Below, one piece after another: positions 18,901-32,600 of a stretch of 64,000 nt of DNA. Numbering within the stretch: position 1 is the stretch's first letter; each line of letters opens with the position of its first letter. The DNA is taken from positions 62,001-126,000 of the forward strand of contig JAPYMA010001607.1 of NCBI GenBank assembly GCA_035041965.1. Reading direction: 5' to 3'. A model generated the notes under the pieces. The model saw only the letters and a list, made by a program, of their open reading frames with translations. It did no database searches and was not told the DNA's origin. This stretch comes from Anisakis pegreffii (taxonomy: Eukaryota > Nematoda > Chromadorea > Rhabditida > Anisakidae). A program made the translations under genes and the position numbers.

Positions 18901-21900
18901 TGCAGGTGTATAAATGTATCGAAAATTTTGCTAAACGAAACCACTGATTCAGCCGAATAAATTTTTTGGAAGAAAATTTTCAAATTTGTCCTCATTGCTT
19001 TAAATCAAATTCAATGTTCGTTCACTCATCACTTCAAAATTGTTGTCATTGTTTCATCGATGTCCCACTTCGAAATACACTCGTCAGGTATAAGTCAATT
19101 TACAATATACTTTCAAGTCAACTCTTCACTAACATAGAACACTTTCAGCTGACATACTTATACTAATTTTCTTGCATAACATATCGAGCGTATTACATTC
19201 TATGAAGTATCAAATAGTCGCACGGTACCAAGCAATCACACGATCATATGTCATACCAAATACCTAGACGAGATAAGTGTTTGCTTTCTATTCTGTGTGG
19301 AAGTTTTCTAAGTCAAGTATACAATGAAATTCAAGCAACTCAAAGCTTTTGTATGCGAGTGTTGAATCAATGCAATGTTATTTTGTACAACTGACAATAG
19401 AATACAATAAATTTACCGTAAGATAACAAAAACTAGAATTCAGTTGACTTGACGACTCACTCGATGAAATGCGTGTATACCTTGATGTTTGCATAGCACA
19501 ATGGCTATAACAATAACAATAATATGTGGTGTTTGTTTAGTACGGTGTCATTCATTGCGCTCATTCTGGAATATATATTTCCACTGATCCCTTTTCCTAA
19601 TATCTGACATTTCTCTTCTTGTTTCATCTCAATTTATCTACAGATACTCAACGTATACAGCAATTTCATTCACTCTGTAATGTATTGTGGTCTTTTGCTC
19701 GATCTCTACAACACTTAACTTCACAAATCCAGCTCTACATAAACCCTTCTATAAATCTCCTCATACGAGAAGTTTAGCTAAAGATGTGAATCACTAACAA
19801 AACAAGAAAAATCCTCTCTTTTAACGGATTGAATGTAGCAAAATGCGCGATAATCTGGCTTAAACCGAGAGGAAAACAAAATATTTTCAGTTATACGATT
19901 AGAAAATAATGTCAACAAGATTGTGAAACATTTTGAAATGCAGTTTCTTCGTGTTATGTAAGCTGAGAAAATGAATATTCACTAAAGGTATATGTATGTG
20001 CTGTGTAATGATGCTGCGAGCATACTCACAGATATAACAGAGACAGATATATCTGCGGCTATTCTACCGTGATATCCAGTTATCTTCGGTCGAGTTCATC
20101 AAAGTAAAGAAGTGGGACTCTAGATTCGTTTCGCTTCAAAACATAAAAATGCAAGCTTATGCACAGTTTTGCTGATCGCACCTGACTATGGACGACGAAC
20201 AATGGCTCATCACAACCGAACTAGTTTAATGCAAATAATGAGAATATTCATCAACACTCAACATATCCATCCATACATCCACCGATCATCAATTCTACAC
20301 CACGCCAACGTCAATGTCAGTTTTAGCTAGCAGAATGTGCATATACCTATATCGCAATCGTGCATACCTTCGCTGCATCGAGACCAGTTCTCGAGAAAGG
20401 TAAATAAACGCCACGACATCTAGCACAATCGAATTGCAGAGTCTCACTCGTATATCTCTACGTCTAGCCGTACTCAATTCATCTATACTGTCAGCGAAAT
20501 TTCTCGACGAGTGTCACAGTGAAGCCGTTGATACAGTTTATAGAGGAATCATCGTTGCTATTAACATCAACTAATGTGATTGCGACGATCTCATCTCAAC
20601 GACAAGCCAATACCACTAGCAAAATCAACACAAAAGTCAACTGAATGGCTCACTCGGTTTTACTTTCGAAGGGATCGACGAATCACAAAATTAATTCATT
20701 CCTTTGCATTCTGTCAATGTAATATTCGTAAAATGTTCGAATTTTTTGCACGATATCAGATCGCTGGCTGTGGAATTCACTAGATGGTGTAACAATAGTG
20801 GCAGTTAGAATTTTGAAGGCTCATCCTATTTCGAAACGGTACGCAATCATTCGAAATCACTGGCCGTGGAAGGTGAACATTCAGCCTAACCAGTGAAAGA
20901 CAAATTATCTCGATGATAAAAGTTTCAGTTTAATGCATCAAATCTCAGGCCGAATCTCAGGCTAGAAAGCAATCACAGTCAACTTAACAAATCAAGATAA
21001 CAGATACTTATGCTCACTCAATTAACTCGTTAGAACCAATCGAACACAACTGGATGAGCACCTCATCTTAATTACCATAAAAAGAGCAAACAGATAAACG
21101 TGCACTGATAATTATTGCACCAAGAATATTATATCAATATTTGCTCAATGCATCGTCATTATTCAATTAGCATTTAACAGAAGATGAGTAGTGCCCAACC
21201 AAACAACTCTCGAAATTGAACTAATTTGGAATGGAGAGGACAAATGATAAACTAAAAAAGTGAACAATGGATGTCAATGTAAATATTTGTTCTTATTGTG
21301 AAGAGCATTCTCTACTTACTGGTAACAACAGCGATAACAAATGAATCATTTATGTGAACTGCACCAAATCAACAGCCAACTGTGAACTGTAAACTGTTTT
21401 ACTTTTGTGATCACTTATCTATCAGTCATTCATTGCAGAATTATTGTAATTTATTGAAGAGCCTAGTTTATCTCTTTAAACAGAATCATCCAATTTCATC
21501 CCCATCATCTTCGAACCGTTCACTTCCCACGATAGCACTGAACTTAAACTCTAAGCAAACTGAACTCTCGAGAAATCTCAAGGATTCATTCAACTCTCCA
21601 CAAAATCGACTCGATAACCTCGAGAGTCACTCACTCAATTAACATCCACATTCCGCAGTTTAGTGTTTGTGTCACTGTGCCGTGCGATAGCAAACAAATG
21701 TTCTGCTCAAATCGTTAAACAAACATAATTAATAAGATGCTATGTAATATCCCACTTACTGATAATAAATTATTCACACTCGTCTCAAGTCTCAACGAAA
21801 ACCAAATTAATTGATCGACTACCTGCAGGAATATGATACTCTGGAATATATCTGTGAATGCTGTCACCAAACACTAGTGATTCTATTAAATTTTGTGTTC

Positions 21901-24900
21901 TGACTAACGCATTGGACAGAGATAGATTGGGGTGATATACAAACAGGATGGATTCTAAAGACAAGAATTACTACTGATATTCGAAATTTACAGGCATATA
22001 TTACACGAAAGATTCCCTTCAAACTAGCTATTAGAAATACCAATTGAGCAAGTAAAAACACTTTGTCAGCAGTGTTTTCGTTACGAAAAAGGAATGAACA
22101 ACCACTCCAACGCAGAACAAACCAGGATCAGATGTTTCCAAATAGAAGAACACTTCATTCCACTGACGATAAGACTGTTGAAACTGAACAACAGCTCGAC
22201 CTAATAACTGAATTTTGAGTTTGATGTGGTGAGGAAACTAACCCCGCAGATTTGTAGTCGATGGAATTGAGCAGTTCAAATTTGACTGTTAAGACACAAG
22301 AAAGCTTCAATGAAAACAAAAACGGAATGACATGACACAGCATACGAGAACTTCGAATCATCAACTGAAGACCCAGGAAACTTTGCTGAAAGTAACAGAT
22401 CCACGATCCACAGTTGCTATTCACATTCATTGAGACAAAACGATTAGCATCTTTACAGTAACTGTGAATCTGTTCGGATTCATCAAAAACATCATTTGAA
22501 AACAGGAAACGAACGCGTAAACGACCGATTGTCATGACTGAAACAATTTACGAATTTCAATCGACAGCCGGCACCGAACTTGAATTCAGCTTCGATCACG
22601 AGGCACTCACTCAGCTTGATTGAGCCGCTTGAAGCTTCCGCCGAAGAACGACAATAAGCCGACGTTGCCTGAAATTTTTGGAATCGATCATGATCGAATA
22701 TCGGATAACTCATCGAGATTCAATCGTTACAATTTGTTCGATGAACGAAAATCCAGCATAAAATGTTCTGAAATAAAAAAATTGGAAGCTAATGATGAAC
22801 GAAACTATTTTTGATCATCTGCTTTATCATTTTTCTTGGAATACAAATCACAAGTATCGGTGCTTTGCCACACTATAACTCACTGCTATGTCCTCAGAAT
22901 CGCTCACACTTCCAGCTAACCTCTAACACCGTGCAATCGACAGTACCCATCATGTGATAATTATGTGGTGAATTAAAATATGCCTCATATACAGTATGCT
23001 TTCTACCCGCATTCAATTATTCATTCAAGCATAATACCGCACAGTAATACACCAATAGGAGAGTGAGTCCTAATCCGATAGATAACTGTTAGATTAATGT
23101 GTTTCAATACAATAGAATGAAGACAACAGCCATCTAATTCACACTATTCTCTCGTCATCTTATGCAATTGGTTATTATCATCATTATCATCATCACCAGT
23201 CTTTGAATCAATTGTCCATTAAGGTAATGAAGGTTTTCTTTGAAGCCAACCGCCACTCACAACAATGAGCATGTCATAAAATAACCTAATACTCGCATAA
23301 AACACCGCACCTAAGCGCGAATGCGTGACTAAAAGTACAACGCATGCAAATAAATACACAATACAAACAATTACATATAATGCCATCTTCCTGATCCAAA
23401 CTAACATCGTCTCGTCGTTTCCTAATCGAATAATGTTTTATGCAAAGATGAAAGACGCGACAATAAAACGGCTAATGAACGAATCTAACGGCAAGTCGTC
23501 ATAATTCATCATTACCGGATGATGAGTTTTTCATCAGATGATGGGTTTTCAGATGGATTCACTCGCATATCTCGTGGTTTTTTCATCAGATGGAATCCAT
23601 CGTGACCAGATGCTTTCATAAATTTCACCTCCGCTACCATGTGCTAACATATTGACGGTCAAGGATGATGTGATTATATAATGTCTTGAGAAATTAGATG
23701 ACAAATCGGTTGGTTAGCTTCGATGATCAATGTTTTGAAAAGTAACAGGGCAAAAAATTTCATTTGGAATTTCAGTGATCGACACTATCATACAGAATAA
23801 GAAATTTCACGTGCTCTACGATGTGTTAACATATTTTCGACATTCTTCATTTCAAAGCAAGTATTTTTTGTGAACAACTTATGGGTATGCATATATCAGT
23901 CAAACGAAACGAGTTTCTACGAATACCGTAATCAACAGAAGCGAATTAGTGTGAATTATGTAAGTGAATGCTCTTACTTAAGGATTAAAGAGGCTCGGCG
24001 CACTTCTACACACAAATTGTACTTCAAAGAAAAAACACCGTCTAATGGTGTAAGGTTGCGACGAGTAGCCGAAACAATCGATCCGAAAGTAGCGATCTTT
24101 ATGCGGTGTGCACGATCTTAAGCCCTTAAAAGCGAATCGCAAACCCGCAGGGGTACTACTTCAACGAAGACCTAGGTTGGGAAAGGTCAACATTTATAGA
24201 AAGTGATCAAAACGCATTCGAAATAACACGACAACTTCAATGCCACTTCAGAAGCGGTGCTTAATAGAAGTGATTTTATCAAAGTGAAGTGTTGTGTTGA
24301 GTTCGTAAATGATGGGATCATTAAAATCTAATCATTTAATATTCTCAAATTCCAATGAAACACAAAACTTCAGCAGCAGAAAATGAAATAGTTATGAGTT
24401 TAAAATCGTTTTCTTAGTGTGAACACTCAAATTAGACTTCATAGTTGTTTGATTGGATGTTTCAGATATTATTACTCAACCTGGGAAAGATATTTGAAAG
24501 TAATTGTCAATGAGGATACGAGGCGATAGATGAAAGAAATTCTTATGTTTACAAGTGTAGGTAGCATGCATCTATATGTGCAAGGTACAGGTTGAATCTT
24601 AACGATCCAAATGCGAAAGTTTTGCATTGATCTGATTAGATTGCGCATTAAAGCGATTCCGATCCGAGGAGGATTACATTTGCTAAAGATTAGCAAATTT
24701 GCATTGAAGAAATTATGATAATCAACAAATAATGCGCATTTTGTATGCGTTCTATTGAAAGCAATTGGGTGAATAAATATATATGTGCATCTTGATAAGA
24801 TAACGTAATAAAGGGAGTGTATATCGAATCCTAAAATTCCAAATCCATACGAATTTTTACTTGAATTTGAGATCTGATTATTGCCCTTCATTGAATCATC

Positions 24901-26459
24901 ACAAATGATATTTCATTATTTCAATGAATTTGGTCTTTGCGCACAAATTTTCATGCATATTCATGTACCGTAAACCTATAAATCTATATCAGAGAATTAC
25001 ACTAATTAGAGAATTACACTACCTCGTTAACGAGGTCACAGATCAGATATTAATGCTTTGTTTATTACGTTAAGCTACGCTTGAATCAATGCGTCATGCT
25101 TGCAGGTAGGTTACAAATAAAATGCATACATAGCTTATGCTCTAACGTCTAAGGTCAACACCGAAAGGCGCATATAAACGCTATAAAAATTTTGATTGAT
25201 GCGCTATGGCTTATTGCTTCATGACATAAAGCAGACACCGCTTTATCGAGAAAACAAAACAGTCATCAGGATCATATTAATGGTTCGTATAAGTAAATCT
25301 GTAGCTGAAGCAACGAATTTCTCAGGGAAGAGCTCATAATGAATATTTGTTTTTTTTAATGAGAAAAATGCCTCCCATTCCGAAAAAAAGTGATTTTTTA
25401 TTGCTGTTTGATCACTGGATCAACTGTATATACATCTTCGATAGGTCATCTTACTGAATGCTTTCTACCTACGAATTATAATTTTGTACAAGCTTATCAG
25501 CTTATCAGCATAATTACAGTTCCATTATGCTATTTCTAGAGAATATGTGACAATTTCATATCAGACAGCCTATCATACATTATTACTGTATGAACAATCG
25601 CATCCAATCCTCAATCTACGCTTGACCCATTGAACGCAGACAATTTGCAGAGGTTAATAGAATGACCGTAAAATTTGGTTTGGAAATAGATATGTTCTAT
25701 AGTTTCGTGTATTGCATCCTCGAACACCTGTATAACAAATGATACTAATGTACTTATTGCATAGAAACAAAACAGTTCTATTCTCACCATTCAACAGCAC
25801 AACAATGCACGTGATTGTTCGTGCATTAATTGTAGTAATATTAATGACAACAATAATGACCATAATAGTAACTATAGTGAAATTGAGAGTATGATGTGAA
25901 AATGAGTTGCATATAGAGAAGAGGAAACGATTTGTATGAAACTGGAAAGGGACACTTTCATCGCTTTTCTTCGAGGGTTAACCATTGATGGAAATGAAGA
26001 AGTTATAGGATATGGCTGTAATGCACAGAGGGGAAATGACCACAGGAGACTGAATGAGAAATGGACATTAGTTAATATGTTGTGTAAACACTTCATCATT
26101 GCATTAAAAATACCATTATTATCCCTTCCGAGGAGATAACGTACGCATGCACATTCACACACCTGTTAAGTCTGTACAATTCAATCAGTAACATCAAATA
26201 TCAGGGAAATTCCTATCAAAATCGAATGAATCCAATAAAAGAATCCTATAAGTAAACTCTCGCAATTACGAGTTTTGTGCCAAATTATAAATGGTATAAC
26301 TTCAGCATAATTAACACAAAATACCAGACCTTGCGGCACATATCTGATATTTGAATTCACTTCACTAGTGAAGATTTCAAGTTAAATTTACGCCTTATAA
26401 ATTCTGAAAATCGCTCGCATAATCTCGTTAAACGAATTGATGTGAAATGCATGAATAAC
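12997..26459. other. Long intergenic region, no supportable gene
   Basis: Both strands carry only short frames (under about 130 codons) without exon-phase chains or recognisable domains. The first part presumably includes the FoxA 3' UTR; no unambiguous AATAAA lies close to the stop. A plus-strand frame at 22620-22814 and the minus frame at 22155-22535 are the most protein-like but have no supporting splice context. Contents otherwise are AT-rich sequence, short TAA/CAA runs and ATC-rich simple repeats (near 23180). Regulatory DNA for either neighbour is possible. Confidence 0.55.
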
Positions 26460-26604
26460 TCACTGCTCAATTTCAGCTTTCATTTTCTTCACTTCATCAC
26501 TGTCGTTATTCGGTAACGAGGGATTAGCCGAAGTATCGGTGAGATCACCCATTGCATGGGGACGTCGTGGCGCCGGTCGAGGAGATAATCCATTTTGTTT
26601 CAAT
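26460..26604 (-). CDS. Last recognised exon of the giant coiled-coil gene
   Basis: It follows gattcag on the minus strand and completes a Lys codon. The product begins LKQNGLSPRPAPRRPHAMG, a Pro/Arg-rich non-coiled tail, then an acidic Asn/Ser linker and a short helix ending in KAEIEQ before TGA. The TGA sits inside gca|gtgagt, a consensus splice donor, so the gene may continue to lower coordinates. I found no convincing following exon. Confidence 0.7.
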
Positions 26605-29600
26605 CTGAATCAAAAAAAAATTCGATTAATCCATTCTGATACAACATTCACTTAAAGTCAGCTAAAGGAAATCATCTTCAATAAATTCGTATTGACCACA
26701 GTTCCTACGCCAAATAAATTTAAACCACATCAGAAATCACCTCCAGCTCCACCAGATCATAACTGGTACAGAAATTCGATCAAATAGTGACGTTAACCAC
26801 GTATGATCGTCATATCGAAACAAAAATGCTTACTTTGCAATATTTTCTTTACATTCATTCAGATCCTTTTCCGCCTCGCTCAATTTTCCTTTCAGTTCAG
26901 ATTTCTCGTCTTCAGCACTCTTCAATCGTTTTTGAATATCTTGCAATTCTTTGCTCAACCTTAAAAAACTCATAAAGATAATCCGCCAAAACGTTTATGC
27001 ATACTGTAAAAAGTACACAAAAACAATCCAAACAAAGATGATAGCAAAGATAACATTACGAAAGATAACAATTACAATACGAATAACTCTGATCCTCAAT
27101 GATGAACACTATTACAAATCTTCACTCAATTATCTCGTTGAATCGAGATAACTGATGAGTTATTGCGACATCATCGGATGACGTTAACATATTTGAGCAA
27201 TAAAGCAAATATAGACTTCCTGATTCTTCTATCCTGCTGATTGCTCTGATTCTAAGTCAAACAAAAATTGCGCGAAAGACAATCCAAATCTCATCCCATT
27301 TCGAGCTATCTTAGTTGTTGCGTAATCATGATACGTACTCACTTACTTACTTCACACTTATTGCAGATAACTAATCACTACAGTATATCAGCATAAAAAC
27401 AAACAATGCAGCAAAAATTATTTGATACGACAGACTATTTTGCACAGATCACTCATACTTCTTGATCTGATCGTAGGGATACGTGGAATGCGAGTGTTGA
27501 TTTTCACAACCAGGCGTTGAATAATAATAGATAATACACACACGCCGGATCATAGCCTGTCTCAGGCTCACAACATTAATGATATTGGTACACCACTCGG
27601 TTTCGAGCAAAACTTTCCTTCCCGTTCGCGGAGGAGAGGAAAATTTTGCTTGAAACCGACTGGTGTACCAATATCAATAACCAGGCGTTGATCAACTCAA
27701 TGATACGTTCGAAAATGGCGAACACTGCCATAAGTTTAAAAAATTGCTTATTGTTCAAGTACTTCAAAATGCGGCGGATTCATCACGGAATTATTTCGAA
27801 GCATTTCAGCAAAAGCCAATTTAGACGTGGAACTGTCAACTGACTAGAATCACATTCAGACGAGCAATTCTCCTCACCTTTCTGCTTCGGTCTTTTTACT
27901 GTCCAACTCCCGCACTGCATCTGCTGCTGAGCGCTCCTTTTCCTGAATTTCACGCAGTTGTTTCTCTTGGACTTCCTTGCTCTGTTTCAGTGACTGCAGC
28001 TCTGATTCCTTCGCCTTCAATTTCGACTCTTTTTCACTCAGATCCGATTCCTTCTGCTTCAGCTGTGATTTCAAATCTTCCAACTTTTCTTGTTCATCCG
28101 CTTCAATCGACGAAACTTTTTGTCGCTCTTTTGCAATTTCTTTCTCCAAACTTTCAATTTTTGCACTCTTTATCTTCATCTCGCCTTCGAAAGACTTCCG
28201 CAATTCCTCTTCCAGATTTTCCATTTTTTTCACTGATTGCAGTTTTGCTTCCTTCTCTTTCAATTGCGAATCTATTTCTTTCAATTCAGATTGCTTTTGC
28301 TTCAGCTGTGACTCTAACTGTTCCAATTTTTTGCTTTCATCCGTCACACTCATTGAAACTTTTCGGTGCTCTTCTGAGATTTGCTTTTGTAATTTCTCAA
28401 TTTCGTCATTCTTCTTCAGCATCTCATCCGTGTGCTTCTTGCGCCATTCCTCATCGCGACTTTCCATTCGTCTCTTCACATCAGCCCTCATTGCATCCAT
28501 ACGTTTCGCTTCGTTCTCTTGAATCTCTTCAATTTTCTTACGCCATTCCCCGTCACGTGCCTCTAAACGTTTCGAGAATTCCTTGAACAATTCATCGCGT
28601 CCTTCAGTTGACGGTCTCTCGCTACGATTTTGCTCCTTCAACAACTCGCCCGCTAATCGCGCATTCTCGTCCATTAACTCGCTCAGCTGAAATTGGAACA
28701 AAGCGATGATTTGAGCTGATTGTGGTATATTTTCACTGATGAAACATTACTAAACAAGAGTTATTTTGACAAATGCATAATAAATATCAAAACTATTTAA
28801 GTTACTGCAGGGAAATGATTGCATTAATCGACCCAAAAACATCACTTGAACATATAAAATGGGGAATGATCATTTATGAAATTCATAACATTCGGTATCA
28901 TCATCGTGGATACCTGAACAGAAACTGTGCGAGCTGAACAGAAACTCAACCTTTTTCTTAAGATCTTCGTCTTCGCTCTCGGCACTCGAACCACGACGAG
29001 TCCTTTCACAAAGCTGGAGCTTCAGTCGATTCCGTTCTTCTTCAATCTTCAGCGTCTCAACTTCAGCTCGACGCTTCTCTGTTGCTAAAACATCAATCAA
29101 CATAATCGAGTTTATGAAATATCCTCGCCAAATACCAATCAAAATCATCAGCAAGACTTTCAGATGTTTTTTTTTCAACTAATATAAACGATCAAAATCA
29201 AACAGATCAATTGTTTGATCAATCGCTGAAAATAATTGCTGCGCATTTGCCATCTCAGGTCTACTGATGAATGTAGGCATGATTGTTTGCTCAACTCACG
29301 CATGTTTAGTGATCATAGAATAAGATCACTTTAAGAACTTATGATACACAGATTGCGCTCTACTTAGACCATATGGCTAGAGATTATCCATATCCAGTTT
29401 ACAAATACAAGGAAGCGGTGAATGATTCAAATTGAATATAATGGTAATATGAGACTGAAATGGATATGAGTTGAAATATATTGTGGCGTATGCTAGATAA
29501 ATGTGACTTGAGTAAAAGAAGATATATAATCACAAATGATCACACCTAAAGATTCCATGCGTTGTGTCTCAGTTGCTAGCAGATCGTTAAGTTGCTTCAT

Positions 29601-32600
29601 GTTCGCGATCAAGTCATCGTTCGTCTTCGACAATTTATCGTTCGTCTTTGATAATTCATCGTTCGTCTTTGACAATTCTTGGATTTTCGCGAGATGTGCC
29701 GCCTTCTCATCCTTCAATCGCTCCAGTTCAGCCGCTTTTGCCTGAATATGTGAAGCTAGGACGCAAATAATAACCCGATATGGGGAACTGTGTCAACTAA
29801 ACATTTTGGAATCTTCCTCAAGTTTCACAAACGTGAAAAGTACCAGAGTATTCCTAGACCATAAAGTTAGAATTCCAAAAAAGTTAACTGGCCTTAATGG
29901 GCAGAAAGATTCTTCAATAAATAAGTAATTTGCACTGGAGAACATGCTAACATGCATCACCATCAAAAAACATGGCGTTATGTGAGAAGATAACATGGAA
30001 GAGGAAACCAAACCACCCATGCGATAAAATATCGGTAGAAAGTGTGATATCACGAGATTTTTTAAAAACGAAAATCGAAAACGAAATAAAATCTAAAAAT
30101 TAACCATGCAGAAATCACACAAAAGTTATATGCGACGGATATATAAATGATGTCTTGCCATGTAAAGTTTATGGTCAAAAAATTCAACTGAGATCTGCTT
30201 GTCGCATCAAATTCAATCACATTCACAGGTTCATCACTAGGACGTTCAAGAGAGCATTCTGAGCATCCTATTTATGATAGAATGAATTTCAGCTGCCTTA
30301 AAACCGCTTTAAACTTGCCATTGAAGATATCGGCGCATTGAGAAATAACTCAAAATTGATCTTATAAACTCCGAATGAGAAATCATTGAATGTGGATAAA
30401 ACTGACAAAAAGTGAGTGAACTAGCTGTTCGAATGAAACAAAAATCATCGATGTTCACATGCACACACCTCAAAGCTTTTCGAAGTGCTAGTTGAGCTGC
30501 TCGTGGGTGAAATCTGGTGGTGGTAAAGTGAAGAAGATTCATTCAGCTGTGCCGTGCGTTTTAGAACAGTTCGTGTTTCGGCACCGCACTCATTCATGAC
30601 GTTTATGCGGAGTTTTAACTGCTGGATTTCTTTGTTTTGTCGATCCTCGTTCATCTCCATTTCGCGAATTTTTCGTAACGCATTCTCATGCTCAACTCGT
30701 TCTCTGAACGATTCTGATTTCGACTCTATTGATGAGATTGCCGCTTTTCAAGGGAATACATCTGATGCTTGGTGGGGTGAGGTGAAATCTGTGCATTCTG
30801 TGATCACAAAAGGTAAACAATTGGGGAATTAATCGCAGGGCACCAAAATCGTAGTGAATAAATGAATAAATCAAGAGTGTGATCGATCGAGTGTTGGGGA
30901 AGGTGTGATCAATCGGGTGTAGGAGAATCAGATGTGATCTTGGCAATCCGAGTGAAGTGATGTGGACAACTGAACTTCAAAACAGTGAATGTCTTGGGAT
31001 GCAACGTCAAGAAGACAACAACAAACAAAGCGATGAATCCTAGACTTCAGGACTTTGTTCACACAATCAATGCACAAAGGTGTACAAAACAAATGCTTCT
31101 TGGTTGAGGCTGGACAATTTCGACGGGAAAGACTGGAACAGACTAACTGACAATTTAGCTGTCAGAAATTTTGATCACTAAGTCATCTGAATGCATCTGG
31201 TCGTAGGAGTTTCATGAATAATGTGACGAAAACAAAGTTAACATAGCAAATAGGACGACATGGAATGAACAGTCATTGCACTCAAAAACAATCACAACCG
31301 ATAGGCAAAAATTCGCCGCAGGGTGAGTCTCATAGCTTAGTGCATAGGACAAAAGATCTACTCAATAACCTAATATGATCTTTCATACGTGATATGTGAA
31401 GATGGGGAGCACCATAAGCTGTTATTTCTCTGGAAAATAGAAAATAACTATATAACAAGTTCATTTCATAAGCATGGCATCAAGCAAAATTAATGTAGAG
31501 TACAAATTCCGTTGGAATGCACATTGGGATCTCAAAATATTTTTATTGAACGAAAAGAAACGAGCTTGCGGCTATGCATTCAAGGTTGCGAAAATTAGTG
31601 AAAGTCCACCGACCTCTGAAGAGAACGAGTCTCCGCCGAACTTGCGTCAATTGCGGCTCGCATGAAGGCTTTTTCTGCATCCAGATCCTCTAGACGTCTT
31701 TGTTTACGAGCGTTTTCGTTTTTCAATCGTTCATTCTCATCTTTGAGATGTTTCGCTTCCGAATTCAACATAGCATATTTCTGTTTCGCTTTATTCAACT
31801 CACTGTTCAAGGAACTCAGTTGTGCGGCGTGTGCATTCGATTGTGACGCAATTACACTTAATTCACCTCTTAAACGGTCTGCTTCTTCCTCGGATTTCTT
31901 CAGCTGCTCTTTGCAGAGTTTTTGGGATTCCTTATTGCCCTCCAAATCATTTTCGATCAATTTCAGCTTCACCTGTGCCCGCTCGAAATTGGATTTGCTC
32001 TTGTCTAGCTCATCTGCAAGACGAGTTCGTTCGCTTTTCAACGCTTCTAATTGATCACGAGTTGAAGTCAACTCTTTCTGAAGCTGTTTCCGATCATTCT
32101 CGGTCCTTTCTTGAATACTTTTCGCCGTAGCCAATTGCTCTTGAAGTTGTTGATGCTGAAGGCTTTCATAATCGCTCTTCATTTTAATCTCTCGCAGCGC
32201 TCGCAACTCACTTCTGAATTGCTCAGAATCTTCCCTAAGCCGCGCAATATCCTCTTTCTTTTCATCGATCATCTTGCTTCGCTCTTGCAATTCTGAATTC
32301 ACCCTGTTCAGCTCCGCTTTTAATCGTTGAATTTCATTCTCCTGTTTCTGTGACAACTCCAAACGTTGATTCGCAAGGCGTTTCTGCTCCGTGGCATCCG
32401 CTTTTGCTGCGGCCAGTTCTTTCTGCTGAAATTCGCTCAAGTGTTCAGTTTTACTAGCTTTAGCTTTGAATCCTTCCGCTTGCTTACGAGAATCTCTCAA
32501 CAGCTCATCGCATTGTGCCAACTGCTTTCGAAGACGTTCGATTTCGTTCACATAACTCTCGTTACGTTCCTGATATTTCTCGGTATCTCGTTGAAGTTGT

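Noticed and set aside
22155..22814. Overlapping minus (126 codons) and plus (64 codons) frames in the intergenic region
   Set aside because: No flanking splice sites with agreeing phases and no recognised domain; left inside the intergenic entry.
24000..24190. Stretch with short GC-rich blocks considered as a structured RNA or tRNA
   Set aside because: No cloverleaf, no A/B box spacing, and no match to a spliced-leader or snRNA pattern I could recognise.
27977..28586. Plus-strand ORFs of 181 and 198 codons
   Set aside because: Antisense shadows of the Glu/Lys-rich minus exon 28686-27878; composition is the complement of coiled-coil codons.
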